NCBI GenBank assembly: GCA_964036045.1
Contig: OZ038379.1
Location: 121,335,206-121,399,205 of the forward strand
Source: Eutreptiella sp. 'Long Island Sound 2002'
Taxonomy: Eukaryota > Euglenozoa > Euglenophyceae > Eutreptiales > Eutreptiaceae
Length of the DNA: 64,000 nt
Reading direction: 5' to 3'
Part shown: positions 20,534 through 33,492 of the stretch, piece after piece
Layout: each line of letters opens with the position of its first letter
Numbering within the stretch: position 1 is the first letter of the stretch
The notes under the pieces: generated by a model
What the model was told of the DNA's origin: nothing
Seen by the model: the letters and a program-made list of their open reading frames with translations, nothing else
Databases searched by the model: none
Made by a program: the position numbers and the translations under genes

Positions 20534-21898
20534 GCCGACGCACGCCACACCTGGACCCAAACGCGCCATCACACTCCTCACCCTAAAGGCGGAAGCCACC
20601 ATCCCCCGAGACCTGGAGGGGGAAAACCACCTCATGGTGGAAGGGCTTACGGAACACGTCCTGATCGCAGCCATGTACGCCACGGCGTCCGCCTCCTGCC
20701 TCTGGGAAGACCGCCCCTCCCCACCTCTAGCCCAAGCAGCACAGGACGCCCCCGACGCGGGCCCCACCGCCGAGGACATCCACCAAATCCTCAACATGCA
20801 AGCACCCCCGAAGACCCACCCTGCGTTCCGCCCCATCCAGCTCATCAGCTGGGACGCCATGGATGCCCCCCCGACCACCACGGAGGTCGACATCCTCAAA
20901 CACCGGGATACCTGGTGGACGGTGGAATGGGACGACCACGGCAAGGTCAGACGGGCAACGGCACACGCCCCCGACGACGAAATCCCGCCCCCACCAAGCG
21001 GAGGAGACCGCTTGCGACTCGCCGCACGCATCCCCCACGCCCCAGAGGCAGCCTGGGAAGCGCTGCACTACGCCCTCTACTGGGCGCAGGGGGCGCCAGA
21101 AGGCCCCCTCCCCCCGGAACGCACCCCAGCGTGGACACGCCACGCCACCCGCTACACGGCCCACATGCGCCGCCACGGGGCAGGCACCGGGCACCAGCTC
21201 CTCACCTGGCCCACGGACCCGCCCAACTCCCTGCAGGAGGCCGAGGAAGTGCTTGGCCTCATGACCAAGCAAGTGTTCCAGCTGAAGGACCCCGTCCCCT
21301 CGTCCAAGCCCGACGTCCCAGCCGCCCGCGAACACCCCGTGTTTGCACCGGGCCACGCACCCGTACAGCAGCCCCAGGGCGCACCTCCCCAACGGGGACA
21401 ACCCGCTGCCCAGCGCCGCCAAGGTGCGCGGAAGCGCAAAGCCCCCACACAGGCAAAACCCGCGCCAAAGCCAAGGGCCAAGCCGAAGAGCTGGACCAGG
21501 AGGAAGCCGCTGCCCTGTATCCCGAATACGCCATCGGCACCCGGGTGCAGCTGCCCTTCGAGTACCCCACGGCCGCGGGCCCCTCCTAGTTGATATGGGC
21601 CGCAGGGGAGGTCAAGCACCGGTACCTCGTCACCGGGGACCACCAGGTGTTCAAGATCCACGTCAAGTGGGACCCGGCCACCCCCAACGACAAGAAGCTG
21701 GGGCGCACCATCGAACTCTGGCGAGACCGAACCGGTCGTGAGATGGTCCCCATGCAGCTGTGCACCCCCGACACGGAGCACCTCACCGGCACCGAGTACA
21801 CGGGCGAAGTCCACAATCCATGGCCCCTACCCCAGCCCCAGAAGCGGTATCGCAAGGCACCCGCAGCTCAGGGCGTCATCGACCTCCTCGACTCCTGA
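20451..21898 (+). pseudogene. LINE ORF2 product (unknown), frame changes near 21440 and TAG at 21587
   Basis: The first part (to about 21440) reads TLKAEATIPRDLEGENHLM, HRDTWWTVEWDDHGKVRRAT and EAEEVLGLMTKQVFQLKD. It then becomes a basic Pro/Lys/Ala-rich tail, and another frame takes over with EELDQEEAAALYPEYAIGTR. A TAG at 21587-21589 interrupts that frame, which continues with HRYLVTGDHQVFKIHVKWDP to TGA at 21896. Beyond that the same frame still looks protein-like (ARINILNEPAVTYDPTKAAT) up to about 22140. I do not recognise the domains. It may be the N-terminal part of the endonuclease-RT polyprotein. Confidence 0.4.
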
Positions 21899-24800
21899 CG
21901 GGGCCAGGGCCGGACACGGCCCGCCCCCCCAACTACCGGTCCCCAGAAACCGGCACCTGCGGAAGCCCACGCCCGCATCAACATCCTCAACGAGCCCGCG
22001 GTCACCTACGACCCCACCAAGGCCGCCACACTGCAAGCCATGCCCGGGCCGCACCCCCAAGGCGCAGACCTCCTGGGGTTCCTGGAGGAAGCCCTCCGCA
22101 GAGGGGACCAACTCGAACCAGCACCGATCCTGGGGCCCGGAGGGGAACAAATATCACGCCCACTGGGAACGGGGGGTACCCCTCTACCACAAGACGTCGG
22201 TCACGGTACATGCCCAACCCGACCTCGGAGTGGATGGTGGCCTCGGGGCGTACGAGTGCGTGGGGCCCGGATGGCAGCTAAACGTGCTACTCACGCACGT
22301 CCCATTCGGGGAGGAGACCAAGGACTTCCTGGACACCCTGAGCCTGGCGTACCGCCGACTCTCCCTTCTGGCACCCAGCATCATCATAGGCGACCTAAAC
22401 GCCGCCCCCACCGACGACGACCGCACCGGCCCACCCACAGCCACCAACACAGCTGTCCGGGACGCCATGCACCAACTGGGCCTCACCGACCTCACGGCAG
22501 GACTCATCGGCACACCCTCCCATTACCCCCACCAAGCCGGCACCCACCCATCCCGCATCGACACGTGCTACGGGGACCCAACCACGGTGCGCGTCCACGA
22601 AGCAGCCTACGGGGACCTCCCGCCCACAGGCACGGGCCACCGGCCCCTCTACATCGACCTCATCATCCCCAACCTACCCCCACCCGCGGCCACCCTGCCA
22701 GACGACACCCTCCCACCCACACTGCAGTTCCCGGCCGAGGACGACCACGGCGCCTGGCACAGGTATAACAGGGCCCTACACGCCATCCTGCGCCGCCCGG
22801 GTGCACCGACACTCACCACCGCCATGCGCCGGGCGGCACAAGCATGCGGCATGGAGCGTGACACCAACCACACGGGAGCACCACCAGACCTCACCCTCCA
22901 GCGACTCGTCCATGACATCTGGACCACGAAAGGAGAACTCGCCACCCTGCTACGGCCCAGCACACCGGAGGCACGAGACCGGGACGCCCACCTCCGTGCG
23001 CTCCTCACCACCCGCCGCCACCAACTCCAGGAATGGCACGCCCACCGCATAGCGGCCGCAGCCCAAGAACGCGAAAGATACGGCAGAAACGACACGCCGT
23101 ACAAGTCCCTACGGTACGTCAGCCGCATCCTGGAGGACACGGGGCGCCGACCCATCCACGCGGTGCGCACCCCCGAAGGAGGCCTCACCAATGACCCCGA
23201 CGCCGTCCTCCAGGCAGTCCTGGACAGCTTCCAGGCACAACACGGGGACGCCCTCCCCGAGCTCGACCCCCACACCAGAAACACCATCCGCGAGCATGTG
23301 CCCAGGGTCTTCAACCGGGGACAGCGGCGCGCCATCAAACACGACCCGTTCAGCATCTCAGAACTGCAACGCGCCCTAGACCGCCTGAAGAAGGGGGTCG
23401 TGCCCGGCGTCGACGGTTTGCCGGCCGAAGCGTACCAACGTCTCACCCTGCCCGTCAAACGCCGCCTGGCAGCCCGCCTGTGGGACATCATCACGGGCGC
23501 CACGCCCATCCCCCCTGAGTGGGCCAACCTGGTCCACCCCCTCTACAAAAAGGGGGACTGGGCGCAGCCGGGGAACTGGCGGCCCATAGTCTGCGCCACC
23601 ACCGAGGTCAAGCTGGTGTGGACGCTCATCCTAGGCCGCATCGCGCCGGCGGTCTTCGCCCACGTGCCCGCCAGCATGTGGGGAGCCATGGCCGGCAGGT
23701 CCCCCCACGAGGCCATCTTCCTCCAGGACACCGCACTGGACATGAACCCCTACGAGATGATCATCGCCTCCCTCGATGTCCAAGGCGCGTTCCCCCACGC
23801 CCCACACCGGCTCCTGACGGAGGTATGGGATGCCATGGGCCTCCCATTCCTATCCTTCATGACCGGGTACATCCAGACCCGACTCTACGCCGTCATCACA
23901 GCCGCAGGCCTCACCCCCTGGACCGGCACAGACAGCGGGGTCCCCCAGGGGGGCGCCGAAGGCCCCTTCCTCTACCTCCTCGTCACCCTGCCACTGGCAT
24001 TCGAGCTAGCACGGGTATACCCGGGGTACGCCCCACACCCGCTACGGTCCCCCCTCATCAACTTCGCGGATGACAACCTCCTAATTACGGCCACCCGCCA
24101 CCGCGACCCTGAGAACGCAGGGCTACCAACGACCACCGAACAAGCGTCCGCCATTCTCCAACTCACCACAACCTACCTGGACGCCCACCAGCTCCTAGTG
24201 CACCCCCGCAAATCGGTCGGGCTGGCCGACGCCAAGACCCCCACCCCCCACATCCGGAAAGGCGAACCACTACACCTGGAAGACACCACAGTCCACCTGG
24301 GGGTCACACAGGCCACACGGCACCACCACATCACACTCCCAAGTAAGCTAGAAGAGCGCCTCGCCCGGCTACCCAAAATTGCCAGGGGGGACCTCCTGTC
24401 TACGCAGGGCCTTGCGTACTTCATGGAAGCAGTGCTCAACGCGGCCATCGGGTACCAAGCCCTGCACCTCCCCCGCCCCCAAGACGCACTACGCCACGCT
24501 GGACAGCAAGTGACGAAGGCATGGGCGCAACACGGAGGCTGGCCCACGTCTTTCCCCAAGGAGGCCATGATGGCCCACTGGCGCTACTACGGAGACAATA
24601 CGGGCGCCCTGCTCGACATGGCCTATGCCAAACACGCAGCACATCTCCTACACAGGGTAACACACAACCACCAACCAGAAGTTCGCGAGGCGGCAGCCAT
24701 ACGCATAAAAGAAGCGCAAATGGCCCGCAACACCTGCCCCCGGTGGATACTGGCGCAACACGGCGTCTCCACCTCCGTGGGCACTGGCATCTGGGCCCAG

Positions 24801-24947
24801 CTACAACTCCTCCTACCGCACCACACACACGCCATCCTGACAAACCACCACTGCGAGCAACAGGGGCCACTCGTGGCACACACACCGACATCCACCGACG
24901 CCCGGCAGGCGAGGTGGACACCCTGCGCCTCGTTGGGGCCACCATAA
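21738..24947 (+). pseudogene. LINE endonuclease (C-terminal half) and reverse transcriptase
   Basis: Residues before about 22150 are out of frame. The true similarity begins with the endonuclease/exonuclease/phosphatase C-terminal half: GDLN at 22389-22400, SRID near 22551-22563 and GHRPL near 22634, which are catalytic and metal-binding positions of APE-type LINE endonucleases. The N-terminal half with the first Asn/Glu motifs is missing or scrambled. The reverse transcriptase follows with PGVDGLPAEAY, LDVQGAF (catalytic Asp at 23775-23777), SGVPQGG and FADD (24063-24074). These enzymes nick the target and prime reverse transcription from it. The frame falls off at 24947; the continuation is in another frame. 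Family call is firm, clade not assigned. Confidence 0.85.
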
Positions 24948-27224
24948 CCATAGTGTATATCACCCCAACACAGATGAAGATCATGGCCCAATGCGACGCC
25001 CACCACGCCCCGTTCCCTTCCGACCCACAATGGCCAGCACGCCACGTCTTCCAAGCGTACCTCCGCGCATGTGCTACGAAGGCAGGGCGCGACATGCCGG
25101 GGCCCAAGGACATCGACACGGCGTACACAGCCTTCTAGCGCCAGCACCCCCGGCCCCGCCCGAGCGAGCACGAGACCCCCAACAACAGCGGCACGACGCA
25201 GGAGGAGCCCACCCCGTCAGCCGAAGGCTGGACACCACCAACCATCCTGCTACTAGCACCAAACAGCCACAAACATGCTACCCGCACTGTCCAGCGACAC
25301 CATGCCCCCTGGTCCATCCCCAAACACAATGCGCCGGAGACCGATGTACAACCAGTCAGACACAGTGACCAGGGCATACCACGCACGTGCTGGCACTGCG
25401 GCCCGGCAGCCTTCGACACTCCGTGGCCCCTGCTGCACCTCATCTCCACCCACTACCGCACCCCCACCGCCGCCGCCACCGCCGACCAGCAGGCATGGCT
25501 CTCCCCCTGGTTTCACACGGTACCCCCAGACCACCCGGCACACGTAGCCCGGACCCGAACACCCACGGCGACATGGACGTTCACCAACGAGCGGGCAGAC
25601 CCGGACAGCGTAGCCATAGAGTACAACCGCTGCGACCCACATTGCGCAGGACCTCAGGAGGCACCCATGCGCCCCCTACAGCACAAATGCCCCATCCTCC
25701 GCGGCGACAAAGACGACAAGGAGCGGCGACTGACCATCACGTGCCAGAAGTTCCACCCCAATACGGGATACCTCTTCCACCTGATGTACGCGTATATCAC
25801 CCAGAGACGCCCAGACAGGGGCCTCCTCCGCCTCACCCCACGAGCCCAGGCCATCATCACCCAGGGGATAGGCGTCTATGCAGCGCCACTACTGCAACCC
25901 ACGCAAATCACCGCCAGAACCGCCCAGGGGAACCCCATCTACGTCTATCACCCCACAGCAATCGCCCGCCTACCCATACCCAGCGACACCGACATCATCT
26001 ACTTCACTGACGCATCCGGCACCCAGCAACGTACCCCCACGGTCGGTTGCGCCTCCGTGCGCATCACCCGGCACGCGGACGGCCTCCACGTGGAACACCA
26101 CACCGGGGCCACCATCTTTGGGGCGTCCTCCCACGGCGAATTGCGCACCATGGCAGACGCCGTCACCGCCACACCGCCACCCACGACGATCCGGCCCCGC
26201 AACATCTGGGTAGTCGTGGACGCCACGGTCGACATTCACCTCACCAGGCGCCTTGCGGACCTGCCCCTCCACAAAGCACTTAAGTCCGGCCTCACCACAC
26301 AAGCGTTGGGACTATGGATGGCCTTCAAGGGCATGCACCCCCAGGACGCCCTACACATCGTCAAGCAGGAGTCACACCGCTACGCATACGGCAATGGACG
26401 CGCAGACACGCAGGCCAAACACCAGAACACCAACCACACCCCAGGGCTCGAACGCGTGCGACTGGACACCCCACACCACAGCCACCTGCAGCACCTGCCC
26501 CCGATACCCCCGGCCACACAGCCCCCCCAATGGATGCCCGAGGACACGCCGTACACGGATCGAGACAAGCAGTACCACTACCCCACACCCATCCAGCAAC
26601 TGGCCACCACACTGGGCCACCCAGCGAACACCGAACTCCTCCGACGCCTCGAAGACTCCGTCCACACCCCCCTCTACTACTCCGCCCTGCGCCCGGATAG
26701 CCTCCCAGCACACCTACAAAAGCCCCAACTCCAACTCGCCCTCGCACAACTTCCCCTCCTCACCCGATACCACCGATGGTATACACGCCGCTCGATCCAC
26801 ATCCCCGCAGGACACACCAAATGCATCTGCAGCCACGCGGAAGAAGAAACATGGGACCACTTCAAGGCGTGCCCCCTGTACAGAGGACTGGACACCCTCA
26901 CAGACTGGAACCCGACCCACACCATCGCACAGCACGCCGGATGGCTGACGCAGTCCCCGGCGACCCAGCAACTCACCACCGTCCTCATGCAGACGGAGCT
27001 GCTCGAGGCAGTCCGCAGGGGACTCGTCCCCACTGCCGTCTACACCTTGCTTTGCACCCACGCGGAGGACCCCCAGGCCACGGCGGCGCACATGCAGCGG
27101 ATGGCCGTTGCCAAGACGGCGGAGCAGCTCACATACCGCACCCACAAATACCTGCAGCATGCGGCAACCCTGCCCCCAAACAGACCAAGCCCACCCCCTC
27201 AAACTCCTGTTCTACCAACCATGA
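24900..27224 (+). pseudogene. LINE RT thumb region, RNase H and C-terminal zinc finger, interrupted by TAG
   Basis: The frame picks up as VDTLRLVGATITIVYITPTQ, meets TAG at 25136-25138, then continues open. RNase H residues are present: TDASG (Asp, 26009-26011), HGEL (Glu, 26138-26140), VVDAT (Asp near 26219) and GNGRADTQ (Asp near 26403). A zinc-binding motif CICSHAEEETWDHFKACP follows at 26822-26876, typical of the C-terminus of RNase H-bearing LINE proteins. An extra C near 27175 shifts the frame relative to the second copy, where the ORF ends LLKLLFYQP and TGA. The equivalent TGA here is 27222-27224 and overlaps the ATG of ORF3 as ATGA. Confidence 0.8.
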
Positions 27225-30200
27225 GAACCTACCCCGTGACATACCAACACGGAACCCCCACCACGTCTACACACCGTCCACCGAGCACAGCACTGAAACA
27301 GCACACACGGACACCACAGGCACCGCACACACTCCCACCAGCATGCGCACGCCACCAGCCCCCATCCCCCCACGCCGCCGTCCGTCCACAGGTACCGCCA
27401 ACCGCCAGCCACCGCATGTCCCCTCTGCGTTCGCCAGCGGCTACCACAGACAGCCCTGCCCTGCAACCCAGACCACTGGGTTTGCCTGGGAGCCGCGCAT
27501 CGCCTCACCCACTGCCCCCACTGCGGGGACCTCAACCCCCGCCACCGCGAGCGGCCCGCGGCCCCAGCCGCACCCCCCCCCGCCAGCCACCCCAGCTTCT
27601 TCGGGTTCCTCACCGACACCCTCCATGACCACCTTGGAGGGTATTACGTGGCGGACGCGGCGGACCACGCATGGACCATAGCCGTGGCCACGGGCAGCAC
27701 ACCCCTGCCCCCCCACAGCCCAGCCCTACGCCACAGCAGGGGCGGCTTGAACGTGGCGGCCCGCCACATCCTCCTCGCCCTATACCTCCACCACCGAGAC
27801 CTACACCTCCCAGACCCACAACTCCCGGCCCCCCAAGCAGCAGCCCTGACGCCGGAAGCGTGGGCCGACACGGCGCCAGAGGAGATAGCAGCCTACCTCC
27901 GAATCACTTGCCGCCGGTTCAACAACGCCCTCGGCCGACGGAAGGGAACACCTTACTCACTCAGCGCACTCCTCTACCCGGCACACCACCCCCACCCCGC
28001 ACAACAGAAGCCCCCGGAGGGCTGGGCGTCTTTTCGGGACGCCCACCTGGCCGCCCTCCACGAGGCCACCGCCACGCGGATGGGCCTCACGGACCAGGAA
28101 ACCTACGTCAGGGGCCTCATGACGAGCCTCCAAGAGGCACACCGCTGGCACGCCCGCTCCCCGTCGCCCACAAGGGGACAGCGGGGTTCACCCGCCCCCG
28201 ACACCCACCAGGCCAAGAAGACCAAGACAGGTCAGGGGGCCCGCCAACGCGCCCGCCAGCAGGGCGCGAGACCCCGACCAAGGCCCGGGTCCAGCCACAC
28301 CGCACCACCCCACGCCCAGACCCCCGGGGCACACCAACAACACCGCCCCCACCAGCGCCCACCAACACCACCGTACCGCAGCACCCAAACCCTGCAGCCC
28401 AGTCAGCCACCACCGCCCACACACGTCCACACCATGCCAGGACCACCATACGCGCAGAGCCAGGGGACATGGCACCACCAACACCACCACCACGCCCCCG
28501 TCCCTCCCAACCCCTACCCCCTAATGCCCCCATGCTACAGCGACCCCCACAAGCTACATCCCCACCACGCCCCAGCACAACCAGGCCCCGCGAACCACCC
28601 ACCCCACATAGCGCACATCACCGCACCAAACCATCACGTATTCCACCACCACCAGCCCCTGCCACCACACCCACCAACGCCGGGGTACCACACACAACCG
28701 GCACACCCCCCACACCACCACCGCGCGGTCCAGCACCACCCGCCGCCCCCGCTACACGGGCCCACGACATAGCAGCCACAGTACACCCCCATGGACCCGC
28801 GGGGAGCAGCGCACGCACAGCAGCAACACCAGGGCCTAGTAGGAGCGCCCCACCACCACCAACAGCCCCCCCACCCACACCCCATGCCAGCGAGCACCAT
28901 CCACCAGCAGCCACCCATCACATACGGACCACAGCCCCAGCCGGGGGCTCATGCGGCCGCCTCCCACCCGCACCCCGGCACCACAACCAGTCAAGAACCG
29001 CAAGGGCCACACAGCGCACACACGCAACACCCACACGACCCACAGGGACGCCCGGACCCCCAGTCAGCACAACACCCACCCCCGCCCCCCCCAGCCCACC
29101 ACCACCAGCAGCCCCCCCACCCACACCCCATACCAGCGAGCACCATCCACCAGCAGCCACCCATTACATACGGACCACAGCCCCACCCGGACGCTCATGC
29201 CGCCGCCTCCCACCCACACCCCGGCACCACAACCAGTCAAGAACCGCAAGGGCCGCACGGCGCACACACGCAACACCCACACGACCCACAGGGACGCCCA
29301 GACCCCCAGCCACAACACCCACCCACGCCCCCCCCACCACCAACAGCGCCACCCCCACACCACCCCCCCCCGCCCCCCCCCCGAGACCAGGCCACGGACA
29401 CAACACGAGGCAGCCAGCACCAGCCAATTGACGTCGATACCCCCGCCGACACACGCCACCGCGAGACCCCCCTCCCGCGACCGCCACAAGAGACCCCATC
29501 ACCGGACCCCACGCACGACAACGACAACCACCCCCCCAAACCCACACCACCCCCCTCATCACACCCCGCACCACCAGCCGCCGCACCGGCCGAACCCTAC
29601 GCCCTACACAACCCCGCAGCGGTACGGCAGCACCTCCGGGGACTCGGGGAACAGGACGTCGTACTGTACCTCCGCACCTCCGGCACCAGCACCCCCATCC
29701 GGGCGGCCAACCTGGTTCAGGCGGCCACCCTGGGGGAGGGCGTCAGAGACTTCCTCTTCGACGCCTTCCTCCACGTCGCCTGACACGAGCGCCCCCCACG
29801 CGCCACCCCAGACGGCGAGAGCCCGCCCCCCACGGGGAGCCGGATCTGGGTGCCCCCCATCGACTGGGGGCGACACCTGGTCGGACACCCCGTGCCTGGG
29901 CGGGTGGACACCAAGGGCCGCACCCGCTACCACGAGCCCAACATGGCCCACCCCCCTCCCGACGCCACCCCCGACAGCACCAAAGAGTGGGAGCGGGAAA
30001 CATGGGTAGCCCGGATGGCCTCCCTGAGCAACTTCCGGCACCACGTCCCGGGGGACATCCCCAGCCCCAACGAGCAGCAGCCAGCCCCCTCCACGTACAT
30101 GACCCTCATGTACAATCTGCATTACACCCTCTCCACCACCAACTACCACGCACCCACAGACCACTGGGTGGTACACGGCACCGACTCCCTCCTCCCCGCC

Positions 30201-30686
30201 GACTACAGCCCCCCCACACACAACCCAGGCCCCGACACGTACGCCAGGGGGGACGACCCGGACGACCCCCACATCTGGGGCACGTGGGAACCCAAATCCC
30301 TGAACACGCTGCTCTCCATCCGCAGCGGCTACCAGGGCCTTGGTAGGGCGATGTATTGCCTCGCCAAGTGGACCCAACGGACCTGGGGGATCCCCACGGA
30401 CCGATGGGTGTGGGTGGTCACGCTGCGCCCCCAGCAGAGGGAAGCCCCCCCAAACCGCAGGGGACCCACCCCCCCACGCCCCACCACCCTACAACTATGC
30501 CCGTACATGGTGGCAGCCCGCCTCATGACGCTGCTGTGGCCGGGCCCAGACACCCCCACCCAAAGCTACCCCCACCTCACAGAGGAGGACATGCCCGGCA
30601 TCCAGCGATGCTTCTTCCAGACCCTCGACTACCTCCAGCAAACACACCTGCACGTCCTGGAGCAGATATGGCCACCCCCCGGGTAA
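27221..30686 (+). pseudogene. LINE ORF3: RING-like Cys/His cluster, Pro/His-rich repeats, conserved C-terminal domain
   Basis: An ATG (27221) overlaps the RNase H stop. The clearly conserved frame lies one base further on (+1) and is open from about 27290. It encodes a Cys/His cluster at 27417-27524 (CPLC, then C-x3-H-x2-C, a His, then CPHC), RING- or zinc-ribbon-like and conserved in the second copy. Next comes a helical region (GYYVADAADHAWTIAV, EIAAYLRITCRRFNNALGRR), then a long Pro/His/Gln-rich stretch with an 82-residue tandem duplication (28863-29108 and 29109-29354). The C-terminal 330 residues are Trp-rich and folded-looking (IWVPPIDWGRHLVGHPVP, SLSNFRHHVP, QGLGRAMYCLAKWTQRTWGI), ending in TAA. 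TAG at 28770 and TGA at 29781 interrupt; the second copy has CGA at the latter site. No named family recognised. Confidence 0.55.
28863..29354 (+). repeat. In-frame 246-bp tandem duplication inside ORF3
   Basis: Two adjacent units of 82 codons, each with HQQPPITYGPQP, GTTTSQEPQGPH and THQHPHDPQGRP-like segments. The second LINE copy has a single unit (about 42340-42590), so repeat number varies between copies. Confidence 0.75.
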
Positions 30687-32140
30687 CCCACGTGCCCGCG
30701 CAGCCGAGACAACGCCGCCACGCCAGCACCAGCACGCACGGATCACCAGGGAAAACGCGCGCACACGCCCGGTGCCCGAACCTGCACCCTCGTTCTCGCT
30801 ACTTACAGGACCCAGCATCATACGCCCGCCCCCGAGGCCCAGGACCCTCCGCCGTCTCCCACAGCCTTTTCCTCCGCCTCCGACTCCACAACCTCCACCA
30901 CCACGACCACCTCATCCACCACCACCACCACGTCCTCATCCAGCACTCCACCCCCCAGGCCGCGGGGGACACCTCCCAAACGGGCCTCCAAACCCGCCCC
31001 CACCGCGAGCAGCCCCACCGCCGCCAAGGCCCACGCCCCGACGAAGCCCACACCCACGACCCAGCCGAAACCCAAGACCGCCGCCAAACGGCCACCCAAA
31101 CCCGCCAGCACGCCACGACCGCAAACCGCAGCCAAGCCCAAACCCAAGCCCAAACCCGGCGCCACGACGGCAGCGCGAGCCCGGCCCCCCGAGGACGTCC
31201 TCTATGACATCCGGCCCCAGCCGTCCCAGGCTCGAAGTCAGCAGCGCCCAGCGCGGCGCCCCCCCACCATCACCGACGCCACCGCCACCACCTTCATGGC
31301 GGAGCGCGCCGCGGCCGAAGCGCGACGCACCTCGTCCCGCCACCTCTCAAAGCCCGCACCCCAGGCCCACGGACCGCTCCCGACCAAGCCAGAACGACGC
31401 CAGGGTCCACCAGCAGCGTCCCCACCCCCCTACCAACCCTCGATGACAGCCCACATACAACGCATGCCCCACTACGCCGCCGCCGCGAGTCCCCGCCCAA
31501 CCCCGAGGCGGAGACCGTACGCGCACACCCGCGCGTCCACATCCGCGTGCGCCCCCACTCCCCACGCACCCCCACGGAACAGGACTACGAGGAGTCCCCC
31601 AGGCCCGCCACCGCCACCGGTCCCCACGACCCCGTCACACCCACCCACGCCCACTCCTCCGCCCAAGACCGCAGGCCCGCCCAGGAACAGTGGTGGCAGC
31701 GCTGGACCCACACGCAGCTCTGGGAGCTGCCAAAGTGGGCCCGGGGAGAGCCCTCCCTCGAGGGCCTGGTCCATCGGCCCCGCAAGGGGTCGGTGGAGAA
31801 CTGCCGCCTCCAGCCGGCGGGGGGGTGGATGCCGCAGGCCGCATGGGAAGCCATGCTGGCCGATGCGCTCCACCCCCTGGGAGTCCAGCCCCGCAACCTC
31901 CCCGCGCCCCAGGACGACCCATATGTCCTCAGGCGCCTGCGGGAGACCCTCCATGAAACGCAGCGAGACGGCATCCGCCTGTGGGACATAACCCAAAGCC
32001 CAGCCCCGCACACACAAACCCCCTCACCACCCCACAAGCGTCGGCGCACCGACACCGGCGACACCCACAGCACCCCAGGAGCCCTGCGCGCCACACAACA
32101 CGACGCGCCTGACCCCCCGGCCAGCGGCGCCGCCATCTAA
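30668..32140 (+). pseudogene. LINE ORF4: basic Pro/Lys/Ala protein with conserved C-terminal domain and KRRR tail
   Basis: The ATG at 30668-30670 overlaps the end of ORF3. The protein-like frame shifts by +1 after the first 60 codons and again near 31490. Segments in order: Ser/Thr-rich tract, histone-tail-like PKPKPKPGATTAARARPPED, DVLYDIRPQPSQ, FMAERAAAEARRTSS, then a folded domain with QWWQRWTHTQLWELPKW, LEGLVHRPRKGSVENC, GGWMPQAAWEAMLADAL and GIRLWDIT, ending PPHKRRRTDTG and a TAA at 32138-32140. The minus-strand ORF at 7059-8846 shares the GGW block, the LW/WRY block and the PPHKRRR tail. The protein is probably nuclear and nucleic-acid-binding. Function unknown. Confidence 0.55.
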
Positions 32141-32756
32141 CCCCGTTACCCAGCAAACCACCACCACGGGGCGCCACGCCAGGCCCCGCCCAGAAGTCAC
32201 CAAGCGAACCGGACGCCGAAGGAAGCCAACGCACACGACAACGAGCACCACTACGCCCAAAGGCACCAAACCCAGGCCCGCTAACGTCGCAACCGCCTAA
32301 CCGAGCCAGAACCCAAGCACAAGTCAAACCCGAGCCACACCCCGAAACCGCTAACCCTTGACTCCTAACCAAGCCCGCCGAGGGAACAACGTAACCACAA
32401 CCCACACCCACAGCCCACACAGCCGCCTAACCAGCCAGCTCCAGAAGCAAAGGGACACCTCACCAAACCCACCCTGACCCAAGCCCGTGTACATCAGGAC
32501 ACGCGAGCCGCACCCCTGGGGCGCGACCGCCGCCACAGCACCGACGACACACGCCAGGGGACACAACACTATTGCACCGCCGCACCAGCTGCCCATGCCT
32601 GTGCCTGCAGTGTACGCGCGCCCCTGTTTTTCTCTTTTTTGTTTTTTCTTTTTTTTCCCAAAATAAAAAAAAACAAGTAAAAAAAAAAAAGAACGAAAAT
32701 TAGGGGGGGGGGAAGAGGGACACAACCACCCATGGCACACGCGCACCGCACACAGC

Positions 32757-32940
32757 ACGCACACCGGTTAACAGGAGCCCAGTGGCGCAGGACACCGCAC
32801 ATGCAACACAACACACAGAGCGAGGACACCGGTGAACAGGAGCCAGCCGGCCCAGGACACCGCAGACACACCACAGCAAACCGCGCGGGCACACCGGTGA
32901 ACAGGAGCCCAGCGGCCCAGGACACTGCACACACATAGGG
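32757..32940 (+). repeat. 65-bp class minisatellite, three copies
   Basis: Units carry GGTGAACAGGAGCC, then GCCCAGGACACCGCA. The same unit occurs about seven times at 63170-63640 in the second LINE copy. Confidence 0.8.
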
Positions 32941-33492
32941 CGGCCGAGGGACAGGAAAGAACCAATACCCCATGGGTCGGACGCACTGGGGCGACCCAGC
33001 CGACCCACCGGGCCAGTGGCAGGAGCGGTACTCCAAGGCCACTGGTCCGAGCCCGGCCAGGCTGCATCAGGGACCATGGCAAACGTCACCGGGAGCCATG
33101 GAAGCAACCGGTGACAGGCGAGCCGGTACACAGTCCAGGAGGGGGTCACCTGCCAAGCAGAGTGGCCCCGCAACTCAAGCCACAAGGGTGAGGCCGTCGT
33201 ACCGTAGACAAGCGGGAGCAATACCCCTTGTGGTGAGAGATACTCCACGCGGCTGGGCAGCCCCCCAGATGTGCCGCCCAAAGGAGGGGGCATGTGGCCC
33301 TACCCATGGACACATGTGGGGACACCCTCCCACCTGGGACACATGGACCGGGTGGCCGCAACAATGCCTTCCCAAGCACATGCGGGAGCGGCTCAAGAGG
33401 CACCTGACATAGGGCAGTGGGAGGGACAGGACGTCCCCTTGGTAAGACCTTCTTCCTGCAATGTCAAAGGAGGCATCCCGAACTCCCGAAGA

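Noticed and set aside
29784-30686. Ulp1/C48-type protease in the C-terminal domain of ORF3
   Set aside because: A loose resemblance (HWVVHGTDS, then a Cys in LQLCPYM) was considered, but spacing and flanking residues are not convincing by eye.
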